Shown here: positions 21,554-30,528 of the stretch, piece by piece | Layout: each line of letters opens with the position of its first letter | How positions within the stretch are numbered: the stretch's first letter is position 1 | Position numbers and translations under genes: made by a program | Assembly: GCA_015065645.1 (NCBI GenBank) | Contig: SVPW01000019.1 | Location: forward strand, 1-39,054 | DNA: 39,054 bases | From: Oscillospiraceae bacterium | GTDB taxonomy: Bacteria; Bacillota; Clostridia; Oscillospirales; Acutalibacteraceae | Reading direction: 5' to 3' | The notes under the pieces: model-generated | The model's input: the letters and a program-made list of their open reading frames with translations, nothing else | The model's database searches: none | Told to the model about the DNA's origin: nothing

Positions 21554-22303
21554 TTATTTATGATTTTTAAACAGATGCTCATACTGATGGCTCAGCACCA
21601 TAGAAACATAATCATCATCCGCAATAACCACATGGTCAAGCAGATGAACACCAATATGTGACAAAGCTTCTGAAACAACCTGAGTTATCTGTTCATCCGC
21701 AGGACTTGGTAAAGCAATACCACCCGGATGATTATGTGCCATTATTACGCAGGTGGCATCTGTTTTAAGTACATATTCAATAATTTTTCTTGTTGAAACA
21801 CCCACAGATGTTAAATCCCCTGAGGCTACATAATCAAATGATAGAAACTGCAAAGCACCGTTAAGACAAAGGATTCCAAGCTTTTCTTCGGATAAACCAA
21901 GAAAACAATCACGCAAAAAGTCACCTATCTCATCATGATTTCTGAAACCAAAGCCCTTATGCCTTAATGACCTGCGATAAGCATTTGAAACAGGCATAAT
22001 AAGCTTTAAAAGTACGGCATTGCTTTCGGTAATACCCTTAAATTTAACAAGCTCCTCAACAGGTGCATCAAGCACACCCGAAATACTGCCGAATTTATCA
22101 ATCATTTGGTGAGCTATATCATTTGTATCTATTCGTGGAATACAAAAGAAAAGCAGTAATTCAAGTATTTTATGTTCGGGAGTTTTGCTGTTAAAGCCGT
22201 TAGCCAAAAATTCTTCCTTGACACGCTTACGGTGCTCCTTATGAGGATTTTCTTTCTTTTCTTCTTTTATATTATTTTCCGTTTTATCAGATACGGCAGT
22301 CAT
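21554..22303 (-). CDS. radC: RadC family JAB1/MPN domain protein
   Basis: A 249-residue protein with a lysine/glutamate-rich N-terminus (to about residue 30), a helix-hairpin-helix-like middle (GSISGVLDAPVEELVKFKGI) and a C-terminal JAMM metalloprotease-like domain with His190-x-His192 in MAHNHPGG and Asp203 in SPADEQIT. RadC was once tied to DNA repair, but its role is unsettled. Start: ATG 22303 with TAGGTG upstream; a TTG at 22318 is weaker. A minus-strand promoter TTGCAA-16-TATAAT (22338-22365) lies upstream and overlaps the leader of the divergent pseudouridine synthase gene. Confidence 0.9.
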   Translation of the reverse strand: MTAVSDKTENNIKEEKKENPHKEHRKRVKEEFLANGFNSKTPEHKILELLLFFCIPRIDTNDIAHQMIDKFGSISGVLDAPVEELVKFKGITESNAVLLKLIMPVSNAYRRSLRHKGFGFRNHDEIGDFLRDCFLGLSEEKLGILCLNGALQFLSFDYVASGDLTSVGVSTRKIIEYVLKTDATCVIMAHNHPGGIALPSPADEQITQVVSEALSHIGVHLLDHVVIADDDYVSMVLSHQYEHLFKNHK

Positions 22304-22337
22304 TGTGACACCTACCAAAAAGTTATATATTAATTAT

Positions 22338-22365
22338 ATTATACATTATTTTCCATTATTTGCAA
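22338..22365 (-). promoter_or_regulatory. Promoter of radC
   Basis: On the minus strand TTGCAA (22360-22365) and TATAAT (22338-22343) are 16 bases apart, 35 bases before the radC start. Confidence 0.65.
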
Positions 22366-22379
22366 TACGAGGTTTTATT

Positions 22380-23357
22380 ATGAAGCAATTTACCATAACA
22401 GAAAATGACGCAAACCAAAGGCTTGACAAATTTGTTACAAAGGTTTGCCCCACATTGCCCAAATCCTTGCTTTATAAATCAATACGCACCAAAAACATAA
22501 AGGTAAACGGTAAACGCTGTGAGATTTCAACCCGACTTACAAAGGGTGACAGTGTTGAAATTTGGCTAAAGGATGAATTTTTCGTTCAAAAAGCACCTAA
22601 ATATGATTTTTTAAACGCTTCCGATAAGCTTACCATTGTTTATGAGGATGAAAATATAATCCTTGCCGATAAGCCCCAAGGTGTGCTTGTTCATCCCGAT
22701 GAAAATGAATACAACGATACGCTGATAGGCAGAATACAGCGTTATCTTTACGAAAAGGGTGAATTTGACCCTGAAAGCGAAAACAGCTTTAAGCCTGCCC
22801 TTGCAAACCGAATTGACCGTAACACAGGAGGTATTGTGATTGCGGCAAAAAATGCCGAAGCATTACGAATTATATGCCAAAAAATAAAAGACCGTGAGCT
22901 TGATAAGCGGTATCTTACGGTGGTACACGGTATCCCCAAGGAAAAAAATGCCACACTTACAGGGTATCTTGAAAAGAACGAAAGCAAAAATAAGGTTTAT
23001 TTAAGCTCTAAAAAGACAGATGATAACCGCACCATACGCACACGCTACCGTGTGCTTGCAAGCAAAAATTCACTTTCTCTTTTAGAGGTGGAGCTTTTAA
23101 CGGGACGCACACACCAGATAAGAGCACACCTTTCATCAATAGGTCATCCGCTTTTAGGTGACGGCAAATACGGAAAAATAAATGAGGATAAGAAGTTAGG
23201 CTTTAACCGCCAGGCTCTTTATTCCTATAAGCTCAGCTTTTATTTTTCAACCGATGCCGGTATTTTAAACTACCTTAACGGTAAAAGCTTTGAGGTTAAA
23301 GAGGTTTGGTTTGCCGATAAGCTTTTTGGGGATGGGTATAAAAAAATATTGAAATAA
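22380..23357 (+). CDS. RluA-family rRNA/tRNA pseudouridine synthase
   Basis: A 325-residue enzyme that turns uridine to pseudouridine in RNA. An S4-like RNA-binding domain occupies about residues 12-62 (NQRLDKFV at 12-19, KVNGKR near 41-46), followed by the catalytic domain with NRIDRNTGG (catalytic Asp146), LTVVHG and LLTGRTHQIRAHLSSIGHPLLGD, all standard for the RluA/RluC/RluD group. Which RNA site is modified cannot be told. The ATG at 22380 has only GAGG as RBS, and the leader overlaps the divergent radC promoter. A long upstream extension of the frame lacks an RBS. Confidence 0.93.
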   Translation: MKQFTITENDANQRLDKFVTKVCPTLPKSLLYKSIRTKNIKVNGKRCEISTRLTKGDSVEIWLKDEFFVQKAPKYDFLNASDKLTIVYEDENIILADKPQGVLVHPDENEYNDTLIGRIQRYLYEKGEFDPESENSFKPALANRIDRNTGGIVIAAKNAEALRIICQKIKDRELDKRYLTVVHGIPKEKNATLTGYLEKNESKNKVYLSSKKTDDNRTIRTRYRVLASKNSLSLLEVELLTGRTHQIRAHLSSIGHPLLGDGKYGKINEDKKLGFNRQALYSYKLSFYFSTDAGILNYLNGKSFEVKEVWFADKLFGDGYKKILK

Positions 23358-23489
23358 CAAACATAAAAGTCGGGATATGTTTTTTGAGAAAACAATTTAT
23401 GGATGTAATAATTGTGAGATTAGAGAACAATCCTTTAAAAATCAAATCAAAATTACAGCTTTCGTAGATTTTAATATCTTGAGTTTGTG

Positions 23490-23518
23490 TTGACAATTAA
23501 AAAAACAAATGATAAACT
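23490..23518 (+). promoter_or_regulatory. Sigma-A promoter of the lipoprotein gene
   Basis: TTGACA (23490-23495) and TAAACT (23513-23518) are 17 bases apart, 23 bases before the ATG at 23542. Confidence 0.75.
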
Positions 23519-23541
23519 TAAAATATAAAGGGAGGGATATT

Positions 23542-24852
23542 ATGAAAAAAATTTATTGTATTTTGCTATCTGTATTTTTCGTTTTATGTGCTTGTTCTTG
23601 TCAGAAAGATGTTAAACCATCGAAAAAAATAAATTCTGATACCGTTTCGGAAAATACTGTGACCAGCAGCGAGAACAAAGATGAAGGTATTGAATCTGAA
23701 AACGAAATTTCGAGCGAGTTTTCTTCCGAAGAGATTATATCATCAAATGAATCTTCATCGATTGTTACTTCTCAGCCAACTACTACCAACACACCATCTA
23801 CTAATACCCCACCTTCCAATCCTAATGCATCAACCAAAACCAGATTAACGATTGACTTTTCACGTTCGGTATCAAACGATGTAGGCACAACGATAGAAAA
23901 TGATTATATTTATTATGTTAATCCAAATACCGGCTTCCCTGCAGGATTATTCCGTAAAAAAATCAGTGGCGGTGAAGAGGAAACCGTTGTAAACTGTTTT
24001 GTATCTGATTATAAGGTCTTAAACGGTAAAGTGTATTATATAAGCGGCGGTGATGTATATTGCTGTGATGTTAACGGTGCAAACAATACCATTATTGATG
24101 GAAATAAAAATGCAAAAGAAATTTATGTTGCAGGGAAATGGATTTTCGTTAAAAGAAATTTAGGTACATCTTCTATCGGTCGTGTTAGAGAAGAACTTTG
24201 TGCAGTAAAGATAGACGGAAGTAAAAAAATAGTAATAAAGCCCAATTGTGATAATTCTGCCGGATCATTAGTTGATATACATGGGTTTAACAGAGGCTAT
24301 TGTTATGTTAGTGTAACTTATGAATACAATATTTCATCAGGCTGGACTTTGGATATAATTCAGCGTCAAATTGACTATCGAAGCGACAGTCTTGAGCAAA
24401 AAGATATCATAATTAATGCGGATTATGAGTTTGAGGGTCAAAAGGTATACTGGTATAATTATAAAGGCAATATTATATCTTATGACCACATATTGCAAAC
24501 CGTGAATAAAAAGAATGTTATGGTTTCTATTCCAGAAAATAAAGGTTTTGAAATCTCCCCTGATAATTTTAGTATAAGTGCTATATTGAAAGATTATTGC
24601 GTTTATACAACTTCAGCAGACAGGATTTTCAGTATAGTTTTTGTTGATTTCAAAGGTAACCAAAAAAACAAAATTGATCTTTACACTTATAAAGATGAGC
24701 ATTCTTATATGTATACTCTCTATCATAAACAGGATATAAATAGTAACAATATTTTAATACAAGTTTACGACATAACCCTTAGAGTATATGATCTGTTATT
24801 GGTTAGCCCTGATGGTAATATTGTTAAAATTTATTCTAAAAATTCTAAATAA
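23542..24852 (+). CDS. DUF5050-like lipoprotein with Ser/Thr-rich linker
   Basis: A 436-residue exported lipoprotein. The signal peptide ends in a lipobox VLCAC (lipidated Cys18 most likely, Cys20 possible). Residues about 20-110 are a low-complexity linker rich in Ser, Thr, Glu and Asn. The remainder is beta-rich with repeated YYVN, YYISGGDVYCCD and LFRKKISGG-like units that resemble DUF5050 propeller-type repeats, which face outward and have no known ligand. GGGAGG is the RBS, with a good promoter upstream. The start at 23542 is chosen over a frame extension to 23509, which would include the promoter. It stands alone and is closed by a strong terminator. Confidence 0.82.
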   Translation: MKKIYCILLSVFFVLCACSCQKDVKPSKKINSDTVSENTVTSSENKDEGIESENEISSEFSSEEIISSNESSSIVTSQPTTTNTPSTNTPPSNPNASTKTRLTIDFSRSVSNDVGTTIENDYIYYVNPNTGFPAGLFRKKISGGEEETVVNCFVSDYKVLNGKVYYISGGDVYCCDVNGANNTIIDGNKNAKEIYVAGKWIFVKRNLGTSSIGRVREELCAVKIDGSKKIVIKPNCDNSAGSLVDIHGFNRGYCYVSVTYEYNISSGWTLDIIQRQIDYRSDSLEQKDIIINADYEFEGQKVYWYNYKGNIISYDHILQTVNKKNVMVSIPENKGFEISPDNFSISAILKDYCVYTTSADRIFSIVFVDFKGNQKNKIDLYTYKDEHSYMYTLYHKQDINSNNILIQVYDITLRVYDLLLVSPDGNIVKIYSKNSK

Positions 24853-24898
24853 AACCAAAAGGGGCTGTCTTCTAAGTAAGACAGCCCCTTTGGTTTTT
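24853..24898 (+). terminator. Strong terminator after the lipoprotein gene
   Basis: An 18- to 19-bp stem with one bulged base around GGGGCTGTCTT-CTAAGT-AAGACAGCCCC, ending in TTTTTAT, lies directly after the stop codon and before the converging Asp23 gene; the A-rich left end would also work for the minus strand. Confidence 0.9.
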
Positions 24899-24902
24899 AT
24901 AA

Positions 24903-25265
24903 TTATTTATCACTTTTCTTTTCTTCTTCAAACTCAATATCTGCAACGGTAACATTAACACGGGTAACAGCGGCACCTGTCATAGATTGAATGCGTTCCT
25001 TAACATTCTTTTGAACAGCTTCCGCAACCTCATTAACCTTAGCGCCCTGTTTTAAGGTGACAAACACATTCATAACGATTGCACCGTTAACGCTTTCTGC
25101 CTTAACACCCTTAAATGCGCTTTTGTTTTTAACTGTTCCTCTAAGGTCAACCGCACGCTTTGAGATAGAAGCAACACCTGCAACCTCTTTAGTTGCAATA
25201 GTTGCTATTTTCTCAAGAACATCGGTACTGATGGATAACTGAGTAGCCTTTTCATTTGTATGCAT
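24903..25265 (-). CDS. Asp23/Gls24 family envelope stress protein
   Basis: A 120-residue protein of the Asp23/Gls24 (DUF322) family, small membrane-associated or cytoplasmic proteins linked to envelope stress and cell-wall homeostasis in Firmicutes. The core IATIATKEVAGVASI at about 20-34, VFVTLKQGAKVNEVAEAVQKNVKERI in the middle and VTRVNVTVADIEFEEEK near the end fit well. GGAGG is 8 bases upstream of the ATG. It lies just downstream of the spoIIIA operon in the same direction, as in many Clostridia. Confidence 0.93.
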   Translation of the reverse strand: MHTNEKATQLSISTDVLEKIATIATKEVAGVASISKRAVDLRGTVKNKSAFKGVKAESVNGAIVMNVFVTLKQGAKVNEVAEAVQKNVKERIQSMTGAAVTRVNVTVADIEFEEEKKSDK

Positions 25266-25334
25266 AATATATTCCTCCGTAATTAAAAATCCTTTGTTGT
25301 AATTCTATTATACCACATTTTTCAAAAAGCACAA

Positions 25335-25874
25335 CTATTTTACTGCAACAATTTTAATATTTCCCAAAGAAATTCCTGTTTCGGCAATAATTATATCCTG
25401 AATTTGCATACTTTGAGCCGTTGTTATGCCATCTGATGACACCAAAACAGTGATATTATTATCCCCAATAACCGCAACTGCCTTTTCAAAACCTTTTGCT
25501 TTCAGCAAGGTTTCAATATTGTTTTCCTTTTCAATTCTTTCGGCAAGCTCTCTTATAACCGTGAGCACCGATTGCTTATCAACATCGGTGAGCTTATCGG
25601 TATCAAGCATTTCTTCAACCGCATCTTTAGCCTTTTCATAGGCTTTTTCCCTATCCTTTACCGCTTGGGTGAAACGGTCTGAGGTTTTTTCCTCCTCGTT
25701 TTTTGCTGAAGCGGAGGTTTGTATTGCACTGCCGCTTGTATTATCAACATAAGTTGCCTCACCTAAGTATTTTTTAGACGAAAAATTCATATTAAGCCAA
25801 ACAGCAGCACCCAAAGCCACCGCCATTAGCACTAAGGCTATCTGTGCCTTGCCGAATACCTTACCTTTTTTCAT
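25335..25874 (-). CDS. spoIIIAH: Stage III sporulation protein AH
   Basis: A 179-residue mother-cell membrane protein with one N-terminal helix (about 10-27), a charged coiled-coil-like linker (about 60-100) and a C-terminal ring-building domain (about 100-179, NIETLLKAKGFEKAVAVI and TGISLGNIKIVAV). SpoIIIAH pairs with forespore SpoIIQ to form the channel between mother cell and forespore. AGGAGG with an 8-base gap sets the start at 25874. The start overlaps the end of spoIIIAG by 14 bases. It is the last gene of the operon. Confidence 0.93.
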   Translation of the reverse strand: MKKGKVFGKAQIALVLMAVALGAAVWLNMNFSSKKYLGEATYVDNTSGSAIQTSASAKNEEEKTSDRFTQAVKDREKAYEKAKDAVEEMLDTDKLTDVDKQSVLTVIRELAERIEKENNIETLLKAKGFEKAVAVIGDNNITVLVSSDGITTAQSMQIQDIIIAETGISLGNIKIVAVK

Positions 25875-26439
25875 AACTGTTTCCTCCTGCAATATAAACT
25901 CTTTTAGATGTAATACTAAATGCCGCAGTTACAGCACCTTTTATCTTTTGGGCAATGATTTCATCATCTCCCCCTTTACAGATAATGGCAACACCTCTGA
26001 CTTCCGGCATAAGCTCCGTAATCAACAAAGCCTGTTCGCCACCATCGGCAGTACGAACGGTAATATATGAGTGGGTTGATGTCTTACTTTCGGTACCGCC
26101 GCCGTTTGATTTTGTGTTTGATGAATTTGTTTCGGTGGAATCGGCATAGGAATAACGAATACCGCTTTCAAGTGTGACTACAACCGTTGATTGAGTATCA
26201 CCTGTAATATCAGCAACAATTTCCTTTACACTGTTTTCAAGTGAAGAACGATACTGTTCAGCAGAAATTGAAACGGTTTTCTCCACAATTTCAGTTTCAT
26301 CTTCATTTGAAAAACAGGTTGATAAAAATATCAGCATTATACCGATAAGTCCCGCAATCACCAAAGCACGCGGATTTTTCTTTATTCCGCTTATCCCCTT
26401 TTCCCCTTTTTCAAGCATGGACTTCAACCGTATAGGCAC
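25861..26439 (-). CDS. spoIIIAG: Stage III sporulation protein AG
   Basis: A 192-residue protein with one membrane helix (about 27-43) and a periplasmic-type ring domain (EQYRSSLENSVKEIVADI, then LESGIRYSYADS, a Ser/Thr/Gly insert, and VRGVAIICKGGDDE with the final VYIAGGN). SpoIIIAG forms the 30-fold ring of the mother cell-forespore channel. The start taken is GTG at 26439 because GGGAGGT stands 7 bases ahead; an internal ATG at 26418 is possible but has no RBS. It overlaps spoIIIAF by 29 bases. Confidence 0.9.
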   Translation of the reverse strand: MPIRLKSMLEKGEKGISGIKKNPRALVIAGLIGIMLIFLSTCFSNEDETEIVEKTVSISAEQYRSSLENSVKEIVADITGDTQSTVVVTLESGIRYSYADSTETNSSNTKSNGGGTESKTSTHSYITVRTADGGEQALLITELMPEVRGVAIICKGGDDEIIAQKIKGAVTAAFSITSKRVYIAGGNSYEKR

Positions 26440-26836
26440 AATCCTCACCTCCCAAAACCTTTCGTACAGTTTCGGGCAGCTCAGGCGTGATTACTTCAAC
26501 TTTAGTAATCTTTATGCTGCCATCCGGCAATTTATCCGTACAAACTGTTATTTTTGAAAATTCTATGCCTGAATTTGCAAGCGCTACTTCAAATGTAAGC
26601 CTTATAGCGGTATTTTGCATTTCTTCATTTATAACGATATTATTCTCATTTTTTAAAAAATCGGCGCTGATGCCTTTAAGACCGGGCAATGCCGACATTA
26701 TACATACAACAAAAATCAGGCTGAAAACATATTTAACCGATTGCTGTAATGCACCCTTTGGGCACAGCACATAAAGCACACCTGTCATAATACAAACCGT
26801 ACAAAATGCGGCAGTGAACTGAGAAAGAGAACTCAT
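26411..26836 (-). CDS. spoIIIAF: Stage III sporulation protein AF
   Basis: A 141-residue protein with two N-terminal membrane helices (about 5-25 and 34-50) and a soluble ring-building domain (about 60-141) ending in VLGGEDCAYTVEV. SpoIIIAF is a part of the SpoIIIA channel complex. The start overlaps the spoIIIAE stop by 4 bases (ATGA), so the two are translationally coupled. Confidence 0.9.
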   Translation of the reverse strand: MSSLSQFTAAFCTVCIMTGVLYVLCPKGALQQSVKYVFSLIFVVCIMSALPGLKGISADFLKNENNIVINEEMQNTAIRLTFEVALANSGIEFSKITVCTDKLPDGSIKITKVEVITPELPETVRKVLGGEDCAYTVEVHA

Positions 26837-27939
26837 ACGGTCTTCACCGCAGTTACCACTACCGTAAGAGATATTATAAACATTGCCCCCGTAAGCAATA
26901 CAACCCCCACAAGCAACGAAAGCATCATATCCACCGCCTTTAAAAGCTTAGTAACAGATGTTGCGGAAAATTGTGATGAAACGGTTGAACAAAAAAACAA
27001 TACCAACCGCCAAATAAGCATTTCCACCACAATAGGAAGTAAAATTGCCGCAAGTGCCACAATGCCGTAAATTCCAACCGATGAACGAAGCAGTGAAAGC
27101 GATGCTGTTACGGTGGATGCCGCTTCAGAAAGCGCCGCACCGCCTATTGGAATTGCTGTTCCGATTATAAATTTACCTGCCTTTAAAGCAAGGGTATCTG
27201 CCGCAGAATTAACCGCTGTTTGTATACCTAAAATTCCTATAAAAACCGTAGTTATAAAGGAAAGAATCCAAAAGGCTATTCGGCGAATACCCTCAGCAAT
27301 ATCATTATTATCACTAAGCGGTGATACACTTGTACAAAGACTCATTGCAAGATATGAACCCATAAGCGGAAGTATTGCAAATGCCGCAACCGCACTTACA
27401 ATCTCTGCCGCACCAAGTAACAAAGCACTCATTGACACAGCAGACACCGTACCGCCCGATGCCGCCACTATTCCCGCAAACACAGGTACAAAGCAGAGCA
27501 TAAAGCCACTGCTCCCCCTCACCGCTTCAACCGCCGCCGAAACGGTTTTCCAAACAGGAGATGCTACACAAAGCGCAATGCAAAGCACAGAAACCATCTG
27601 CGTATTCTTTGAGGGAAACACAGAAAAGGCAGTAAAAGCCGATGTTAGCACTATAAGGCCCAAAGCTAAGCCGCCTATTTTAAGCGGAGTTTTTATTCCC
27701 CCGCTTAAAAGCTCAAAAATATGTGAAAAAACATTTTGTGCCGTAAAATTTTGCACCCAATCACTATTTGAAGGGTCAATGCCGTTTTCATCAATATAAT
27801 CCCTTGCATCATCGGTAAGATAATAAGAAAGCTCCCCTGCACCGCTTGCTTCAAATTCTTCATTGTATATTTCATCTGCGGCATAAACCGGCATTGCAGG
27901 CAAAATAATCAAAATCAAAATAACAATTATCTTTTTCAT
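26833..27939 (-). CDS. spoIIIAE: Stage III sporulation protein AE
   Basis: A 368-residue membrane protein with a cleavable-looking signal peptide (residues 1-20, ending PVYA) and seven or eight later membrane helices, including the conserved GTAIPIGGAALSEAASTVTAS stretch and QTAVNSAADTLALKAGKF. SpoIIIAE is the polytopic subunit of the mother cell-forespore feeding-tube complex. The start at 27939 overlaps the spoIIIAD stop by ATGA; a longer frame upstream has no RBS. Confidence 0.93.
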   Translation of the reverse strand: MKKIIVILILIILPAMPVYAADEIYNEEFEASGAGELSYYLTDDARDYIDENGIDPSNSDWVQNFTAQNVFSHIFELLSGGIKTPLKIGGLALGLIVLTSAFTAFSVFPSKNTQMVSVLCIALCVASPVWKTVSAAVEAVRGSSGFMLCFVPVFAGIVAASGGTVSAVSMSALLLGAAEIVSAVAAFAILPLMGSYLAMSLCTSVSPLSDNNDIAEGIRRIAFWILSFITTVFIGILGIQTAVNSAADTLALKAGKFIIGTAIPIGGAALSEAASTVTASLSLLRSSVGIYGIVALAAILLPIVVEMLIWRLVLFFCSTVSSQFSATSVTKLLKAVDMMLSLLVGVVLLTGAMFIISLTVVVTAVKTV

Positions 27940-28322
27940 ACATCCGCAAAGGTGAGCGCAAGCTCTAAAACACCGCTTAATAAAGGCAGTGACAGTGCAC
28001 ACAAAGCAAGTCTTCCCGCAAGCTCGGCTTTTGCCGCAAGTGCGCTTTGCCCAAAATCTCTGCAGGAATTTGCAGCAAATGCCGTAATATAAGCAATCCC
28101 CAACGCCTTTAATGCAATTTTATAATAATTTACGGCATTTCCCTTTTGTGCCAAAGCGTAAATTTCATTTAAAATTGGCACAAGCTGACTAAAAAGAAAG
28201 GTAATTATAATAACGGCTGCCGCCAATGCTGCAAGAAAGCCGTATTCTCCCTTATACTGTTTTAAAAACACAACCAACAATGCCGCTATAATACATAAAG
28301 CCGAAATTTTCACTATATCCAT
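27936..28322 (-). CDS. spoIIIAD: Stage III sporulation protein AD
   Basis: A 128-residue protein with four hydrophobic segments, the size and pattern of SpoIIIAD, including the conserved KALGIAYITAFAANSCRDFGQSALAAKAELAGR block. It is a membrane part of the SpoIIIA complex. The ATG is 2 bases beyond the spoIIIAC stop, with coupling rather than a clear RBS. Confidence 0.92.
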   Translation of the reverse strand: MDIVKISALCIIAALLVVFLKQYKGEYGFLAALAAAVIIITFLFSQLVPILNEIYALAQKGNAVNYYKIALKALGIAYITAFAANSCRDFGQSALAAKAELAGRLALCALSLPLLSGVLELALTFADV

Positions 28323-28324
28323 AG

Positions 28325-28519
28325 CTATAACCCGAAAAGTCCCTTTACGGTATCAAAAAGGTCAGCTATTGCCGAAACCACCATAAGAAGTACAACCACA
28401 AGTCCCGCAAGGGTGGTGAGCATTGCCTGCTCCTCACGACCCGAACGCACAAGTAATTGATTAAGCACCGTAACTATTATACCAATGGCGGCTATTTTAA
28501 AAATAAAATCCACATTCAT
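28325..28519 (-). CDS. spoIIIAC: Stage III sporulation protein AC
   Basis: A 64-residue protein with two membrane helices, the normal size for SpoIIIAC, with IGIIVTVLNQLLVRSGREEQ and a second helix LAGLVVVLLMVVSAI. It is part of the SpoIIIA complex and distantly like the SpoIIIAD repeat. GGAAG is the RBS. Confidence 0.92.
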   Translation of the reverse strand: MNVDFIFKIAAIGIIVTVLNQLLVRSGREEQAMLTTLAGLVVVLLMVVSAIADLFDTVKGLFGL

Positions 28520-28529
28520 ATTTTTCTTC

Positions 28530-28979
28530 CTAAATAAGTATTATACACATGCCTGCCCCACAACAAATACCAAGTGTTTTATAGAGCTTTGAAAGCTGAC
28601 TGTTTTCCTTTGCGGCATCGGCTAAATTGCGTTCAAAAAGCTTTAGATAAAGCTCTATTCGACCAAGCTCGGCATTTGTATCACCACTTCCGAAAAGTGA
28701 TAAAAACTCCTCTAAAAGCTGTTTATCGGCTTCATTTATACCACAGGATAAAACCTGCGGCACATCTTCACTAAAGCCTATTATCCCCTTTTGCATAAAA
28801 GCCGCTTTCAAAAGAAGCAACCTTTCACTGCCATCATACAAAAGCCTTGCTGAAAGCTCCTGCATACATCCCCTTATTTCCTCAAGTTTTTGCTCACGCA
28901 CTTTAAGATTAACGGATTTATGCACACCAAAGGAAGCACACACCAAAAAAATCAGCACAAGCCCTATAAGCTTAAACAT
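28530..28979 (-). CDS. spoIIIAB: Stage III sporulation protein AB
   Basis: A 149-residue protein with N-terminal and C-terminal membrane helices flanking a helical domain, as in SpoIIIAB, which is distantly related to type II secretion protein GspF. The ATG at 28979 lies inside the end of spoIIIAA (8-base overlap), fitting translational coupling. Two earlier starts in the frame would lie deeper in spoIIIAA. Confidence 0.9.
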   Translation of the reverse strand: MFKLIGLVLIFLVCASFGVHKSVNLKVREQKLEEIRGCMQELSARLLYDGSERLLLLKAAFMQKGIIGFSEDVPQVLSCGINEADKQLLEEFLSLFGSGDTNAELGRIELYLKLFERNLADAAKENSQLSKLYKTLGICCGAGMCIILI

Positions 28980-29907
28980 CCAAATCATATAAAAAATCCT
29001 CAGTAGATAATATTTGGGGCGCACTGCCAAGTGTTCCCGAAAGAAGTGCTATTTTTGAAATTGCACCCGAACGCAAAAGCCCATTTGTAACACTTCTTCT
29101 TGTAATATCCTCTATCTTTCCTATATGTGCTGTTGTAACAACGGCAACACCTGCATTAAGGCTATCTGAAACACTTTTTAGCTCTGCCGCTGTTCCTATT
29201 TCATCAAACACAACCACATCCGGGAACATTGTTCTTATAGCCATTTGTGTGCCAAGTGCCTTATCGGGAATAAGAAGCACATCGGTATTTCTCCCAAGGT
29301 CATTATTACAGCTGCCCGCATAGCTTCCCGAAAGCTCCCCACGGCTATCAATTACAACAACACGGTAATATCTGCCACATAGTCCGTTTGATAACTGACG
29401 GACAAAATCCCTTAAAACGGTTGTTTTTCCGCTACCGGGAGGCCCCGCAATAAGCATTCCGCCACCATCAAACTCCTTTATAAGCTCAGAAGCACAGCCA
29501 AAAACCTCCCGTGCTATACGAATATTCACCGATGAAATATCACGCATAAGCCCACCTTGAGTAACCGTTCCGCAAATTCCCGCCCTGTGACCTCCACTCA
29601 TCATAATAAAACCGTTTTGTATTTCGGCTGTGTGAGCATATACCGATTCACGGCATAAAAGGCGAAAGCTTTCTTCTAAATCTAAGGTATTTGCGGTGAG
29701 CAGATCACGGGTTATAAAATCCGCCACAGTACCGTTTTCCAAAACAAACAACGGTCTTGATGAAACTGTAAGTGACACGGGAAGTCCTGCACGAAGGCGT
29801 ATTTCTTCGGTTTTGCGTTTAATTGTATCGGGCAGTTTTTTTAATACCTCCCTTATTCTCACTCCAACACCATAAAGCGCACTGTCAAACTGTTGAGTTC
29901 CTGTCAT
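28972..29907 (-). CDS. spoIIIAA: Stage III sporulation protein AA, ATPase
   Basis: A 311-residue ATPase related to type II/IV secretion ATPases; it powers or gates the SpoIIIA channel. Walker A is GPPGSGKT at 155-162 and Walker B is VVVFDE at 231-236; TTAHIGKIEDI is the later sensor-like block. AAGGAG 7 bases upstream puts the start at 29907, six codons after another ATG. It is the first gene of the operon. I see no convincing sigma-E promoter in the 80 bases upstream, though that is where one is expected. Confidence 0.95.
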   Translation of the reverse strand: MTGTQQFDSALYGVGVRIREVLKKLPDTIKRKTEEIRLRAGLPVSLTVSSRPLFVLENGTVADFITRDLLTANTLDLEESFRLLCRESVYAHTAEIQNGFIMMSGGHRAGICGTVTQGGLMRDISSVNIRIAREVFGCASELIKEFDGGGMLIAGPPGSGKTTVLRDFVRQLSNGLCGRYYRVVVIDSRGELSGSYAGSCNNDLGRNTDVLLIPDKALGTQMAIRTMFPDVVVFDEIGTAAELKSVSDSLNAGVAVVTTAHIGKIEDITRRSVTNGLLRSGAISKIALLSGTLGSAPQILSTEDFLYDLDV

Positions 29908-30003
29908 ATCAATACTCCTTGCCATTATACTGATTTTACGAACAGCCCGTCCGTTACTGTTTTAAGATATGAAGGACAAACAATTTATAGAACCGTTTAT
30001 AAA

Positions 30004-30032
30004 AAAATTCCCCTCGTTTAAAGGGGAATTTT
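30004..30032 (-). terminator. Terminator upstream of the spoIIIA operon
   Basis: AAAATTCCCCT (30004-30014) pairs with AGGGGAATTTT (30022-30032). It should stop minus-strand transcripts from the repeat region or the malQ side before they enter spoIIIAA. Confidence 0.8.
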
Positions 30033-30079
30033 AAAAAATATTTAGTTTTTGATAGAAGAATTATTTCTATAAAAACAAT

Positions 30080-30500
30080 CCTTACGCCATCCTGCGGATG
30101 TTACCCTACTTTACACAAGGGAGGTTTTGGATTTTGTGTAAAAATAATCCCCCTTGTGAAAGGGGGATGCAACCTGTCGAAAAACCTAAATTTTATTTTT
30201 TATGCGGCTTGTAGCCGCATTTTTGTTTTTTCAGCGACAGGTGCGGTGAAAAAACACATCATAAGCGAAAATCCGCTTATAATGCGGATTTTCAAGGGCA
30301 CAGGGGTGTACCCACGGGGATAGAGTGCAGTCAAAAAAATTTTAATTTTTTGCGAACGGCATCCCCGTCCAAGAGAGTGGAGACTTTGTCGACACTCTCA
30401 ATCCCCCTTGTGAAAGGGGGATGTCACTGCGTTGTCAGTGACAGGGGGATTCCGGGAAGGTGGATTTGCCAAAAGGCAAAGACGGATGAGGGGATGCATA
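30080..30500. repeat. Gene-free region of nested hairpins
   Basis: No credible gene. Hairpins include ATCCCCC...GGGGGAT twice (30147-30168 and 30401-30422), ATGCGGCT-TGT-AGCCGCAT with TTTTTG (30202-30225), which lies within a wider ACCTGTCG...CGACAGGT stem (about 30172-30242), and GAAAATCCGC...GCGGATTTTC (30267-30293). Bases 30454-30491 are an inverted copy of the CCGTC...CACCTTCCC element also seen in the GC-rich half (307-366). Confidence 0.7.
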
Positions 30501-30528
30501 ATAAAATTTATATCTATAAAATTTACAT

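Noticed and set aside
27113-27799. 228-codon plus-strand frame inside spoIIIAE
   Set aside because: Antisense shadow of a conserved sporulation gene in an overlapping operon.
29908-29990. Sigma-E promoter for the spoIIIA operon
   Set aside because: Expected from known biology, but I could not find a -35/-10 pair with convincing match and spacing, so none is listed.
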